A DNA stretch of 64,000 bases, from contig JBGVIL010000020.1 of assembly GCA_045123185.1 (NCBI GenBank), forward strand, positions 1 to 64,000. Reading direction: 5' to 3'. The position numbers and the translations under genes were made by a program. The stretch is from UBA1231 sp045123185. GTDB taxonomy: Bacteria; Bacillota_I; Bacilli_A; ML615J-28; CAG-313. The notes below the pieces were generated by a model that made no database searches, was not told the origin of the DNA, and worked only from the letters and a program-made list of their open reading frames with translations. Positions 1 through 9,707 of this stretch are shown here, in pieces. Every line of letters begins with the position of its first letter. Within the stretch, counting starts at the first letter, position 1.

Positions 1-483
1 TGCGTTATTTTTAAGAACATTTGAATTATTCCAATATACTGTAAGTTTGTCAACTTGAATTTCTTCAAACCAACCAGGTTCAAATGAATATTGAACTTCA
101 TCACCTTTTATGCTAAATATTCTTTTTTGGGTAAAGCTAAATTCAACTTGAAAGATATCACCTTTATGATAAGTATTTTTAAAATCAATTCGAATTGTTG
201 AACCATCATCTGAATAATAATCAATTTCATCAATATTATTTGTTAATCCTTTAATATCGTAAACAAAACGATTCGCAACACCAACCGTAATAAAATCTAC
301 GCCACCATCACCTTCTTCTAAAACTTCCCATTTTAGATAATACTTCATCTTTAATGTTCCATCGTCATTTGGATTAACAGTAATTTTATATTCATGTATT
401 TTATCAAGTGGTGTAAAAGTATCATCACAACCAGTAACCACAAGTGATAAAAGTATTATTAATAATAAAAATATCTTCTTCAT
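1..483 (-). CDS. Lipoprotein, 3' end outside the window
   Basis: The frame is open from an ATG at 483 to the edge of the window, giving 161 visible residues. It begins with a lysine pair, a hydrophobic stretch and a lipobox (LVVTGC), so it should be a membrane-anchored lipoprotein processed at Cys19. The remainder is a mixed beta-type extracellular domain rich in Asp, Gly and aromatic residues that I do not recognise. Its start codon overlaps the last base of the radical SAM gene upstream, so the two are probably translationally coupled and may share a pathway. The C-terminus is not visible, so later domains or membrane anchors cannot be excluded. Confidence 0.8.
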   Translation of the reverse strand, partial: MKKIFLLLIILLSLVVTGCDDTFTPLDKIHEYKITVNPNDDGTLKMKYYLKWEVLEEGDGGVDFITVGVANRFVYDIKGLTNNIDEIDYYSDDGSTIRIDFKNTYHKGDIFQVEFSFTQKRIFSIKGDEVQYSFEPGWFEEIQVDKLTVYWNNSNVLKNNA

Positions 484-1823
484 TATTTCACCATCCCTAG
501 TGGACAAACTTGACTGTTTTTAGAAGAAAATTTTCGTCTTTTCTTACAATCTTTATGATTCCAAATCTTTTTCCATTCAACATCTAAAATATTACCAAAT
601 CCATCTTCAAATAACCATGACTGACATGGTATTACTTCTCCGTTTGGTGCGATAGCCATATTAGATAAACATGCGCCACAACTTGGTGTTACCATTTTCA
701 TCTTTGTTAAATCCGATTCATCAATCCAACCAGGTGAAGTAAATGATAATTCTAAATCATTTTCTTTACAATATTCATAAGCTTCTTTGGTAATAGAAGT
801 AATCTCTTCTTTAGTAAGTTTAGTAATTTCTGATTCACTAGTTTTTGCGTTACCTGATGGTATTAAACCGCTTGCTGAAAAATACTTAACGCCTAAACCT
901 TTTAAGAAACGAATAGTTTCTACATAATCTTTATTAATACTACAAAGTGGTGTATTACAGCTAACATCTAAATTAGCTTTTACAGCATTTTTAATTCCTT
1001 CAACTGTTTGATCAAAATGATTTCCACCAACCAACATATTATGTAGTTCTTTTTTGGAAGAATAAAAAGTAATTTGAACACTATCTAAACTAGCATTATA
1101 AAGTTCTTTACAAAGTCTTTCACTTAATAATATTCCATTAGTATTAAGTCTTGTCACAAACCATTTTGAATAATCAATTAGTTCGACTAAATCATCTCTT
1201 AATGTTGGTTCTCCACCTGTAAATGTTAGTTGTGGTACCATTGATTCTTTTAAACGATCAATTACTTCTTTCCATTGTTTTGTAGTTAATTCTGAAACGT
1301 TACTTAGTAATTCACCACTTGCATAACAATGTAGACATTTTTGATTACAATTCCAACAACCATTCTTTTCCATTGAAGAAATCATTAAATCCATTCTATG
1401 TGGTGCATTCATGAATTTACGGTACTCTTTAAAAGTCATTAAACCAATATTAGATGAGACTGTTCTCTTAGAAACAATTGCTTTAAAAGTATCTAATATT
1501 TCATCCAAATCTTCTCTTAATTGACTAAGGGGAGCTTTAGGGAAAACTTCTTTTGTATTTTGAGTTGCTTTTTCAATATAGTATTTAACACTTTGAAATT
1601 TACCTTCATCTTTACTAACTGCTTCAATAAACTCTTTTAATAAAATAGCCCATCCAGTTTGAAGTGGTAAAATATAATAACCATTTAAGATAACTACCCA
1701 AGGTATATTTATTTTTAATTTTTTGGGTGGAATTAGGTGAATTCTAATTACACTTTCTTCTTGTGGATCAAGAGTTAAATGATAAATTTGATTACAAGTT
1801 TTTAAGTATTGATTTAGTTTCAT
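483..1823 (-). CDS. Radical SAM/SPASM domain protein
   Basis: This 446-residue protein has the radical SAM cluster motif C-x3-C-x2-C (Cys159, Cys163, Cys166, followed by Tyr) and a GGEP motif. A cysteine-rich SPASM-like tail (SCGACLSN, then IPCQSW, and a last Cys in CPLGMVK) could hold auxiliary Fe-S clusters. Such enzymes often modify peptides or proteins, or activate sulfatases. The first 110 residues contain a beta-rich part that could be a PqqD-like recognition domain, but this is inference. I chose the ATG at 1823 because GGAGG sits just upstream; the start at 1838 lies before that site. The downstream lipoprotein overlaps by one base and is a possible substrate or partner. The specific reaction is unknown. 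Confidence 0.82.
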   Translation of the reverse strand: MKLNQYLKTCNQIYHLTLDPQEESVIRIHLIPPKKLKINIPWVVILNGYYILPLQTGWAILLKEFIEAVSKDEGKFQSVKYYIEKATQNTKEVFPKAPLSQLREDLDEILDTFKAIVSKRTVSSNIGLMTFKEYRKFMNAPHRMDLMISSMEKNGCWNCNQKCLHCYASGELLSNVSELTTKQWKEVIDRLKESMVPQLTFTGGEPTLRDDLVELIDYSKWFVTRLNTNGILLSERLCKELYNASLDSVQITFYSSKKELHNMLVGGNHFDQTVEGIKNAVKANLDVSCNTPLCSINKDYVETIRFLKGLGVKYFSASGLIPSGNAKTSESEITKLTKEEITSITKEAYEYCKENDLELSFTSPGWIDESDLTKMKMVTPSCGACLSNMAIAPNGEVIPCQSWLFEDGFGNILDVEWKKIWNHKDCKKRRKFSSKNSQVCPLGMVK

Positions 1824-1871
1824 GTTGTCCTCCTTCATAAAACATATTATTAAATTGATATCTTACTTAAT

Positions 1872-1900
1872 ATTATAATATATAAAATTAGTTAAATCAA
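1872..1900 (-). promoter_or_regulatory. Sigma-A-type promoter of the radical SAM operon
   Basis: On the minus strand TTGATT (1900-1895) is followed by a 17-nt spacer and TATAAT (1877-1872). It lies about 50 bp upstream of the ATG at 1823. Confidence 0.65.
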
Positions 1901-1932
1901 TTAAGTTAACTTTTTTTAATTTAAAAAATAAA

Positions 1933-1960
1933 TAAATCCCGGTTAAAAACCAGGATTTAA
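1933..1960 (-). terminator. Rho-independent terminator of the 1982-5479 gene
   Basis: A near-perfect hairpin (AAATCCTGG / CCGGGATTT, one mismatch) lies just after the stop at 1982. On the minus strand it is followed by a T-rich tract. Confidence 0.7.
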
Positions 1961-1981
1961 GTTTATTAATAATATAATTAT

Positions 1982-4900
1982 TTATTCACTGAATACTGCG
2001 TATAATGTTACATTACCCATTGTGCCTGCAGGCAAGGTAGTAAATGTTTCAGTTGAAGAACTAGATAATGCCCAACCAACAAATACTTTACCTTCAAGTT
2101 TTGGTGTAGGTAGCAATAATGGTAGAGTAGCTATTGTGTATTCATCAACATAGTTTTCTACTGTTCCACCTGAGATTGATGATGGATCATAGAATTCAAC
2201 AGTTGCGATACCTGTAGCAGGATCACCATCAAATTTAACACCTTGTCCGACTTGTACTCTTGATCTAAATGCACTTGTGTCTCCATACTTACCATATGAT
2301 GATGAAATAGTAATAACATATTCAACTCCAGTTTCATCAAATGATTCACCAGAATCTGCAATACTAATTACTGAGTAAATACCCATTTGTTCACTATATC
2401 CAATACCAACTCTAAATGACCAAACTGCGGCTGGATCGCTTGATGCAGAGTTTAAGAAAATATCACTAGCATAAGCACCACCCCAGAAGTTATCTTTAGC
2501 AGTTGTTTTAATTGTTGTAGTTGGAGTACCAGTAAATTCAGCTTTATTTCCCCATTCGCCACCTTGTAAATCATAATCGATTGAATATGTAGCAAAATCA
2601 TAATTTGCATAAAGTGTAATGTCTCCACTAGTTAATTCACTAATTGATGTAATATATGAGTTACTTCCTTTGTCTTTTGACCATCCAAGGAAAACATAAC
2701 CAGGTTTTTCAGCAGGATATAACATTGTTGAAATACCTTCTAAATATTCTGTTGGATTACTTGCATGATTTGTTCCACCATCAAGCTCATAATTTACTTT
2801 TGAATAAACATCAGGAATAACTACTTCTTCCCATTTAGCGTATAAAATAATATCACCAGTTGTGCCCTTTTCAATCTTTAGAATTTGTTCGCCATTTCCA
2901 TCATGATCTAAATACCAACCTAAGAATTGAATAGATGCTGTTGGAAGTGATAATACAAATTCATCTTCAATTGTATAAATAAGATGATCTGTTGGCATAA
3001 TAGCTTCTACACCTACTAAGTATTTAATCATATTCTTTTCAGGATAGTTATTAAATGCACTAATTGCAGATCCATTACACCATTGATGGAATCTAAAGAA
3101 AATTTGAACACGGTTATTAGATGCTTGATGATATGTATAACTATATCCTGTATAAGAAGTTTCCATCGCTTTTAAGAAATATGAATTACATTCAATATAT
3201 TTAGTACGATATGGTTCTGAATTTAAGAAATAATTATTATCAATTTCAGGAACATAGTCATGTGAGTTAGTTCCTTCAATTGGTTTATAAATCATAGTTG
3301 CGAAAGTACGTTCAAATGTATAAACATATAAATCTTTAATATCTTGAGCACTTGATACTGTACAACTTCCATATTCAGTAGAGTTTACATGTATTTTGTA
3401 ACTACCATTTTCGACTGTTACATTTGGTAAATTTGCTGCATTTGCAACTAACCAATCAAATAAGTCATTATAGAAATCATTTACAAAATCTTCTTTTGTA
3501 GCCCATGTTGATTTACTAACTACATATAAATTAGAATCATATGTAATTTTGTATTCAACTAATTCGTATTCTGCAACTACTTCCATATCGCTTGTAACAT
3601 TTTCAATTGATTCACTCCAACCTGTAAATTTATATCCAAGTTTTTCTGGAGCTAGTGGAGATGCTGCAGCACGACCATTTCTAACCTTTACTTCTTTTAT
3701 TAGTTTGTTTTCATTATCATAGAATTTAACTGTATGATATACAATATCAGAATTATCTGGTAAATCTAGTTTATGCATACTATGCCAGTCAACTGTTACA
3801 AAATCAACACCAATATTGATCCATTTTTGAACATCTTTATAATCACTATATTGTGTAAATGTATAAGTAGAAACCTGTATTCCTGCGTCTTGATATCTTG
3901 CAACCCATTCAGCAGTATTTTCGTTTTGACCATTACCATATGTAACACATCCACTAACATCTAGTCCATAAGTAACACATCTATTAAATACAGTTTCAGA
4001 TGCAAATGAATCAACTAAATATTGACATGGAATATAATCATAACCATTTTGTTTTACCCAAATTAAACAGTTATATGCACTTGCTAAGAATATAGTTTGT
4101 TCTAGCATTCCAACTTTTTCAATTAAAGCCATAAGTTCAGGCATTCTTGATTGGTCACTATTAGAAATACCAGGAGAACCTTTTAATTCAACAACCGCAA
4201 TAATACCATATTCTTTACAAATTTCTAAATATCTTTCAAGTGTACAAATTTTAGATGAGTATTTACCAGTTCCTGGCATTTCACCATATTGACTAGGATA
4301 ACCTGCAGTTCTACTAGAATTTACAACTACATCTTTTAAATCTTCCCAATTTGTATTTGCAATTGTTAATCCACCAAATGTGTCATCATGACAACATACA
4401 AAAACACCATCTTTAGTTTGTTTAACGTCAGTTTCTAATGCTTGATATTGTAATGTTCTTGCAGCATATAAGAATGCTTCTTCACTGTTTGCAACACCAT
4501 AATATGATCCTTGATGTCCAATAAATTTAACTGCATAGTCCCAAACAACTTTTACACTTCTTTCAAATGTTGCGATATTACCTGCGTTATCTGATACTTC
4601 ATACATTACTTTGTATGTTCCATATTGTCTATTATTTATTTCATGTGAAATTTTTACAAGACTTGTTATATCACCATCAACATCATCGTATGCTTTAATT
4701 CCATTCATTAAGAAATCACGTGAAGCTTCTTTGTTCCAGTTAAGTACCAATTCATTTTGTGCACCATTTTCTAATTCAATAACAGGTTTTACATCGTCAA
4801 TAACAGTTTTAATATATATATTTACTACTACGTCAAAGTAAACATTAGGATATCCTTCAACTGATACTCTAACTGTTGCTGTACCTGATTTGTTAGATGC

Positions 4901-5479
4901 AGGCATAACAGTTGAAGCTTCTATGTCAATTAAATCGTTGCCTTCAATTACTTCATATAAAACATTACATTCTAAATTTAAAACTTCAGCGATAATTTCA
5001 GCTTTTTGTGATAAAGATGTAAATTCAATGACCTTTGTTTCAACTTTTAGTTCAGGAACTATTACAGCATGACCTGAACATTTATCTTCTTCATTTCCAT
5101 CACATTCACTTGATGTACATTTTCCACATTCACTACATGGAACGTGTTCATGAGTTAATTCTTCATTTTTCATAACATTTACTGTTAACTCTTTCTTTAA
5201 ATGAGATAATCCTTCTACTGTAACTTCTATAGTAGCTGTCCCTTCAACTACACCAGTTACAACATTTTCTTCTAAAACAACAAATTCTGAACCTTCAATT
5301 ACATTATAGATAATTTCATTTTCTGAATTTTTAAGTACTACTTTAATTTCATATGTATCACCAACATATAAATCAACTTCCGAATCTTTTAATGTAAGAG
5401 AAGTTTGTTGTAGTGATCCACATCCAATAATAAATAATGATACTAGTATTATTATTAGACCTAATAGACTTTTTTTCAT
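1982..5479 (-). CDS. Large lipoprotein with Big_2-like, GDPD-like and InlB-repeat domains
   Basis: This 1165-residue protein starts with a lipobox (FIIGC) and is expected to be anchored outside the cell. Two Ig-like Big_2-type domains (about 25-100 and 140-225) flank a short His/Cys-rich segment (HEHVPCSECGKC). Residues about 318-565 resemble a glycerophosphodiester phosphodiesterase: FIGHQG, ETD, and CCHDD followed by T-F-G-G. The usual HRG is HQG here. Several Listeria-Bacteroides (InlB B-type) repeats follow, with GYxFxGW and ITLYAxY signatures. A surface enzyme acting on glycerophosphodiesters or teichoic-acid-like polymers is plausible, but the substrate is unknown. It has its own terminator at 1933-1960, and the ribosome site AAAGGAAAGG precedes the ATG at 5479. 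Confidence 0.8.
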   Translation of the reverse strand: MKKSLLGLIIILVSLFIIGCGSLQQTSLTLKDSEVDLYVGDTYEIKVVLKNSENEIIYNVIEGSEFVVLEENVVTGVVEGTATIEVTVEGLSHLKKELTVNVMKNEELTHEHVPCSECGKCTSSECDGNEEDKCSGHAVIVPELKVETKVIEFTSLSQKAEIIAEVLNLECNVLYEVIEGNDLIDIEASTVMPASNKSGTATVRVSVEGYPNVYFDVVVNIYIKTVIDDVKPVIELENGAQNELVLNWNKEASRDFLMNGIKAYDDVDGDITSLVKISHEINNRQYGTYKVMYEVSDNAGNIATFERSVKVVWDYAVKFIGHQGSYYGVANSEEAFLYAARTLQYQALETDVKQTKDGVFVCCHDDTFGGLTIANTNWEDLKDVVVNSSRTAGYPSQYGEMPGTGKYSSKICTLERYLEICKEYGIIAVVELKGSPGISNSDQSRMPELMALIEKVGMLEQTIFLASAYNCLIWVKQNGYDYIPCQYLVDSFASETVFNRCVTYGLDVSGCVTYGNGQNENTAEWVARYQDAGIQVSTYTFTQYSDYKDVQKWINIGVDFVTVDWHSMHKLDLPDNSDIVYHTVKFYDNENKLIKEVKVRNGRAAASPLAPEKLGYKFTGWSESIENVTSDMEVVAEYELVEYKITYDSNLYVVSKSTWATKEDFVNDFYNDLFDWLVANAANLPNVTVENGSYKIHVNSTEYGSCTVSSAQDIKDLYVYTFERTFATMIYKPIEGTNSHDYVPEIDNNYFLNSEPYRTKYIECNSYFLKAMETSYTGYSYTYHQASNNRVQIFFRFHQWCNGSAISAFNNYPEKNMIKYLVGVEAIMPTDHLIYTIEDEFVLSLPTASIQFLGWYLDHDGNGEQILKIEKGTTGDIILYAKWEEVVIPDVYSKVNYELDGGTNHASNPTEYLEGISTMLYPAEKPGYVFLGWSKDKGSNSYITSISELTSGDITLYANYDFATYSIDYDLQGGEWGNKAEFTGTPTTTIKTTAKDNFWGGAYASDIFLNSASSDPAAVWSFRVGIGYSEQMGIYSVISIADSGESFDETGVEYVITISSSYGKYGDTSAFRSRVQVGQGVKFDGDPATGIATVEFYDPSSISGGTVENYVDEYTIATLPLLLPTPKLEGKVFVGWALSSSSTETFTTLPAGTMGNVTLYAVFSE

Positions 5480-5557
5480 ATTTTTTTCCTTTCCTTTTTT
5501 TCTAATTATATTATACTATATAATTAAATTTTTATTGCAATAAAAACGAATTGAAAT

Positions 5558-5588
5558 TAAAAAAGCAACAGAAACTGTTGCTTTTTTT
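5558..5588 (-). terminator. Terminator of the YfcC-type transporter gene
   Basis: The hairpin GCAACAG / CTGTTGC (5565-5581) with a T run on the minus strand begins directly at the stop codon of the transporter. Runs of A/T on both sides could make it bidirectional. Confidence 0.8.
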
Positions 5589-7070
5589 CTATAAACCGAT
5601 AAATACTGCTAACATTAAGAAGCCAATTGACAGAATCATAAGAAGTAATTGGAATAAAATTGTCTTCTTAAACCATTCAGCAAAACTAACATTAGCAAGA
5701 CCAAGTCCAACAAGTAGTGTTCCACATGTTGGGTATAAAACATTTGTATAACCATCTGCAAAAAGATAAGTTAAAATAATTACCGTAATACTAATTCCTT
5801 CAATTGGTGCAAGTGTTAACATTGGAATTATTAAAACAGCTTTCGCCGAAGCACTTGGAATAAAGAATTCAATAATTAAAACAAATACATATAAGATAAT
5901 TACTGCAAGATATGGTGAGATATTAGTTACTGAGTTGTAAAAGTAGTAAAAGATTGTATGTAAGATATTACCTTGTTGAGCAATATAAGTAATACCAAAT
6001 GCGATCATAATAATAACAATTGATGGTAAAACATCAACAACACCTTTTAAGAAACTACTAAATAGTTGTTTATAAGATCCAAGTAGTTTTCTGCCAATAA
6101 TTACAGTACCAACAATAAATGCTACTGCCATAAATACCATTGCAAGCGATCTTAATGATTTAATTGAAGTAGTGATAATTACTGATAATAACGCAATTGA
6201 GAATAACAAAATAATCATTTTTGCTTTTTTAACATCTTCTTTATGTTCTTCCTCTGTTACCATAAAGAATTCTTGTTCATTAAATTTATCGATTGCTTTT
6301 TTCTCATCTTTTTTTGCAAGATATGTTAAGAATAGTGAAGTAATCACATACATTACTAAAAAGATTATACAACGATACCATAAACCATCAACAACACTAA
6401 CACCAGCAGCTAAAGACGCTGTACCAATTGTCAAAGGGTTTGTAATTGCTGTTGTAAAACCAACACCAGATGCAATCAGTATAAATGAAATAGCAGTAAA
6501 GCTGGACCAGTTTAGAACAGTACAAAGCATCGCAAATACTGGATATAAAATTAACAGTTGTTCTTGTAAACCAAATACAGCTGATAAAATCATAATAACT
6601 GCGGTTATTGCCCATATCGCAATAAAACGCTTTGCTTTTAGTTTAACCATTATAACTCTTACTAAAGAAACTAATCCACCACTATTTTCTAGTACTTTAA
6701 ATGTTCCACCAAGTACTAAAAGTAACGCAATAATCATAATCATATTAGCACTATTACTACCTAAGAATAAAGCTTCAATTGGCGAAGTTAACCAACGGTA
6801 AAATGGTACACGTGTCGTATTTTCATCAATTGTTAATTCTCGGTATGAATTAATTACTATTTGCTTATTTAATGAATCATCAGTAGTATACTCATAAAAT
6901 GGTTGTCCTATTTTAGATTCGTCAGTAGTATAAATTGTGTATTTACCTGCCGGTATTACATAAGTCAAAACACCTACAACAATTAATACTAAAACTAAAA
7001 TTGAAATAACAGTAATAAAACTTCTTAAGCCAATTTTAACTTTTACACTTAATTTTTCAGATTGTGTCAT
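5589..7070 (-). CDS. YfcC/DcuC-superfamily membrane transporter
   Basis: A 493-residue polytopic membrane protein of the YfcC type. It begins with a cytoplasmic basic stretch, a first membrane helix and the PAGKY sequence typical of this family, and then has about eleven more hydrophobic segments. Relatives are annotated as C4-dicarboxylate, short-chain acid or basic amino acid transporters or exchangers, but few have been tested, so the substrate is open. I chose the ATG at 7070 because AAAGGTGA precedes it by about 6 nt. This start lies inside the last codons of the upstream acyltransferase gene (14-nt overlap), so the two genes are co-transcribed. A terminator follows immediately. Confidence 0.8.
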   Translation of the reverse strand: MTQSEKLSVKVKIGLRSFITVISILVLVLIVVGVLTYVIPAGKYTIYTTDESKIGQPFYEYTTDDSLNKQIVINSYRELTIDENTTRVPFYRWLTSPIEALFLGSNSANMIMIIALLLVLGGTFKVLENSGGLVSLVRVIMVKLKAKRFIAIWAITAVIMILSAVFGLQEQLLILYPVFAMLCTVLNWSSFTAISFILIASGVGFTTAITNPLTIGTASLAAGVSVVDGLWYRCIIFLVMYVITSLFLTYLAKKDEKKAIDKFNEQEFFMVTEEEHKEDVKKAKMIILLFSIALLSVIITTSIKSLRSLAMVFMAVAFIVGTVIIGRKLLGSYKQLFSSFLKGVVDVLPSIVIIMIAFGITYIAQQGNILHTIFYYFYNSVTNISPYLAVIILYVFVLIIEFFIPSASAKAVLIIPMLTLAPIEGISITVIILTYLFADGYTNVLYPTCGTLLVGLGLANVSFAEWFKKTILFQLLLMILSIGFLMLAVFIGL

Positions 7071-8364
7071 ATATATCACCTTTACTATAATCAAAGACAT
7101 CAGAACATGCTAAATCCCATTTTTCATCATATCGATTATGGATTTCTTCAGATGCTAAAGTCCACTTGATTAATTCCTTATTTTTTTCTTTTGAATAGAT
7201 CATATAATACTCATTATCAGAATAAAACTCTAAATAACCTTTAGTTGATAAAGTAAGTGAATAAATGGAATTTGCGTTAAAAGTAAAATCGATATTTTCG
7301 CCATTAAGACTTCCCTTAAAAAATAAGCCTTTATTATTTAAAGTAACATTACCTATTGATAATACTTGTTTACTTTTTTCTTCTTTTCTTAATTTATCAA
7401 GTTTTATTGTACAAATTGATCCGTCAAATGATAATTTAAAATAATCATTTAAAATTTCTTTTCGAACACATCGACGTTGCCATTTAAACCATTCATCAAT
7501 GTCTTTTGGAATATTATTACATTTAACTGGTTCTAAGTCGTAGTATTCATTAACTTTTACTTTTAATCCACAATGTTTACAAACAATTGTATCTTCTTCT
7601 GTTTCTAAAGTAAATTCAGTTTTACAATCAGGGCATTTATATAATATTTTATCTATACCAAAAGCATTTGATTTTTTTCCAATATATTTATTACGTAATA
7701 TTTTATTGTTTTCAAAATCATTGTATTTAATTTTATCCAGTAAGATTTGATTAATTTCTTCTTCACTTAATTTATCTAACATTTCAGGTGTAAATACTAA
7801 ACTATAATTAACACCAATATAACCTTTCTTACGATCTTTTGAATATCTGTTAGTCGCAAGATATGCACCAACTGAAGAAGATATTACAACATTTGCTTTT
7901 GAACGTTTAATAAACTGTGCTGTAGCAGGATTAATCGGTTGAGTACTCCCACTAGTTGATTGAATTCCTTCGGGAAAAATACCAACTGCGCCATTTCTTT
8001 TTAAAACCCTTAAGATATTTTTCATACATACAATATCTGGTTGATATAAATATTTAGATATTACACCAAGTTTTATAAATAAGCCATATAATCCCTTTTT
8101 AATAATATTTTGATAACCACATACCATATTAATATCATTACGTTTAAACCCATAAATCATATATATAAATTCAAGTCTAGAAGAATGTGATGATAGTAAA
8201 ATAGTAGGTTGTTTTTTAATCGTTTTAGGATTATAGTCGTAACTAAATTTAACTTTATATTTTCTATTTAATATGCCTAATATACGCATAATCATAAACA
8301 TTAAGAATGAATTGGGCTTTTTAATCTTTCTACTTATAAGTTTAGTTTTTAAATCTTTTTTCAC
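7057..8364 (-). CDS. Lysophospholipid acyltransferase-like protein with C-terminal zinc ribbon
   Basis: The N-terminal half has the PlsC/LPLAT layout: a membrane-associated start, a catalytic-type His60 block, and the FPEGIQS substrate block. The usual HX4D is HX4E here (His60, Glu65), which is unusual. Residues about 240-270 form a zinc ribbon (CPDC...CKHC), followed by a beta-rich domain with no clear assignment. A paralogue with the same domain order lies at 31475-32695 and has a normal HX4D. It may transfer acyl chains to lysophospholipid or glycolipid at the inner membrane face. I chose a GTG start at 8364, downstream of an AGGG site and a promoter; the in-frame TTG at 8430 coincides with the -35 box. 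Confidence 0.7.
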   Translation of the reverse strand: MKKDLKTKLISRKIKKPNSFLMFMIMRILGILNRKYKVKFSYDYNPKTIKKQPTILLSSHSSRLEFIYMIYGFKRNDINMVCGYQNIIKKGLYGLFIKLGVISKYLYQPDIVCMKNILRVLKRNGAVGIFPEGIQSTSGSTQPINPATAQFIKRSKANVVISSSVGAYLATNRYSKDRKKGYIGVNYSLVFTPEMLDKLSEEEINQILLDKIKYNDFENNKILRNKYIGKKSNAFGIDKILYKCPDCKTEFTLETEEDTIVCKHCGLKVKVNEYYDLEPVKCNNIPKDIDEWFKWQRRCVRKEILNDYFKLSFDGSICTIKLDKLRKEEKSKQVLSIGNVTLNNKGLFFKGSLNGENIDFTFNANSIYSLTLSTKGYLEFYSDNEYYMIYSKEKNKELIKWTLASEEIHNRYDEKWDLACSDVFDYSKGDIYDTI

Positions 8365-8398
8365 GATTCTTATCTTCCCTCTATAAATGTTTAGGTAT

Positions 8399-8430
8399 AT
8401 TATATCATAAATATAAATATTACTTTTCAA
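8399..8430 (-). promoter_or_regulatory. Promoter of the acyltransferase-transporter operon
   Basis: On the minus strand TTGAAA (8430-8425) is followed at a long spacing by an extended -10, TGATATAAT, near 8407-8399. The extended -10 compensates for the non-ideal spacing. It places the transcription start between the TTG at 8430 and the GTG at 8364. Confidence 0.5.
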
Positions 8431-8493
8431 AAAATAAAAAAATATTATTTAAATGTTCATATTTATTACTGTATTACCGATATTATTAAGTAA

Positions 8494-8524
8494 AAAAAAC
8501 ACTTTGCTTAATAGCAAAGTATAA
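8494..8524 (-). terminator. Terminator downstream of the serine hydrolase gene
   Basis: ACTTTGC / GCAAAGT forms a 7-bp stem with a 6-nt loop, and eight T residues follow on the minus strand. The gap between it and the gene end at 8756 holds nothing else I can identify. Confidence 0.8.
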
Positions 8525-8755
8525 TATTATTTATCACAAAATAAGTGTTTCCTTATCATTATTTTCTATGTTAAAAGTTTTTTAAATTATAAAACAGGTA
8601 ATTCATCTAGATAAGTAAAACATAATTAATACTAACCACATACAACTTTGTAAATGAATTTTTGTAATATTAAAAACAAGGGTAAACCTACCATAAATAA
8701 CTATAAAAGATATCATTCATAATAAAAACTTGCTTTATTTGTTTGATATTTTTCT

Positions 8756-9598
8756 TTATTCATCACCCATTAAAATCTTATATGGAATTGTACTTTCATA
8801 AGAATGACACGCAATTGCTTTACCTTTTTCCATATTAAACATTAATAGTTGCCCTCTCATTCCACCTTTGCCATACCATCCATTGCCAAGTGATGAAAAT
8901 TCATATTCATTTGCTATTACCATATCAATCCATTCTTCGGATAAAACTCGCGTTTCTTTCCACATTCCCTTATTTAAATACAAGATACCTAGTTTTACCA
9001 TGTCTTCTGTTCTTAAATACAACCCAGTTGCACCAATACTATATCCTTTGGGACAAACGCTCCATGAATACTCTTTAAATTTCATTAAATCCATTAATAT
9101 TGGTCTTAACACATCACTTAAATCGGTTTGAGTTAATTCATATATTACCCTTGATAATAGATAATAAGCAGCATCTGTATATTGATATGTAGTTCCTGGT
9201 TCATATTTCAAATTTGTTTTTAATACTAATTGTAAATAATCTGTAGTCGGATATAATGATGCATCCTCACAATCTATGTCAAGCATTCCACACCCAAATC
9301 CTACTTTATGTTTCATTAAATGATGTATGGTTACTCTATGCCATTTAGGATCAATATTATTAGGTATATGATTTGATAAAATATCTGTAAGCAAACTATC
9401 AGGTTTTAATAATCCTTTATCGTATAACATTCCTATAGCTGTTACAGTAAAAGCTTTTGCAACTGAGTAACCATTACAACAAGGATTAGCAGGTACAATA
9501 GTTTCTTTTGTTATATTATAATCTTTATCTGCTTGAGATACAAAATATATATTTAATTTATTTTCTAATATTTTTTCTTTAAATGTAATACTTAACAT
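8756..9598 (-). CDS. Beta-lactamase-fold serine hydrolase (PF00144 type)
   Basis: This 280-residue protein has the SxxK motif (Ser45-Val-Ala-Lys48) and the YGKGGMRGQ region where the third motif of the class C/penicillin-binding-like family sits. The second motif is Y-T-D rather than Y-x-N. It has no signal peptide and is shorter than most relatives (about 350-400). It is probably a cytoplasmic esterase or peptidase-like serine hydrolase rather than a resistance enzyme; the substrate cannot be told. It is a single gene with its own terminator at 8494-8524. No nearby gene suggests a partner. Confidence 0.75.
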   Translation of the reverse strand: MLSITFKEKILENKLNIYFVSQADKDYNITKETIVPANPCCNGYSVAKAFTVTAIGMLYDKGLLKPDSLLTDILSNHIPNNIDPKWHRVTIHHLMKHKVGFGCGMLDIDCEDASLYPTTDYLQLVLKTNLKYEPGTTYQYTDAAYYLLSRVIYELTQTDLSDVLRPILMDLMKFKEYSWSVCPKGYSIGATGLYLRTEDMVKLGILYLNKGMWKETRVLSEEWIDMVIANEYEFSSLGNGWYGKGGMRGQLLMFNMEKGKAIACHSYESTIPYKILMGDE

Positions 9599-9707
9599 AT
9601 AAACTCCCTATATAATTATTTTTTTACAAACAATTGTATCAAATAATCTATATACTCTCTTTAAATTCAATCATATTTTAATTTTCTATTCAATAAAATT
9701 CTATACT

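Noticed and set aside
6172..6801. 209-residue frame on the plus strand
   Set aside because: It lies fully inside the transporter gene in antisense, has no ribosome site and shows no family features.
8364..8430. Longer N-terminus of the 7057 acyltransferase
   Set aside because: The TTG at 8430 coincides with a -35-like box and has no ribosome site; the -10 box lies after it.
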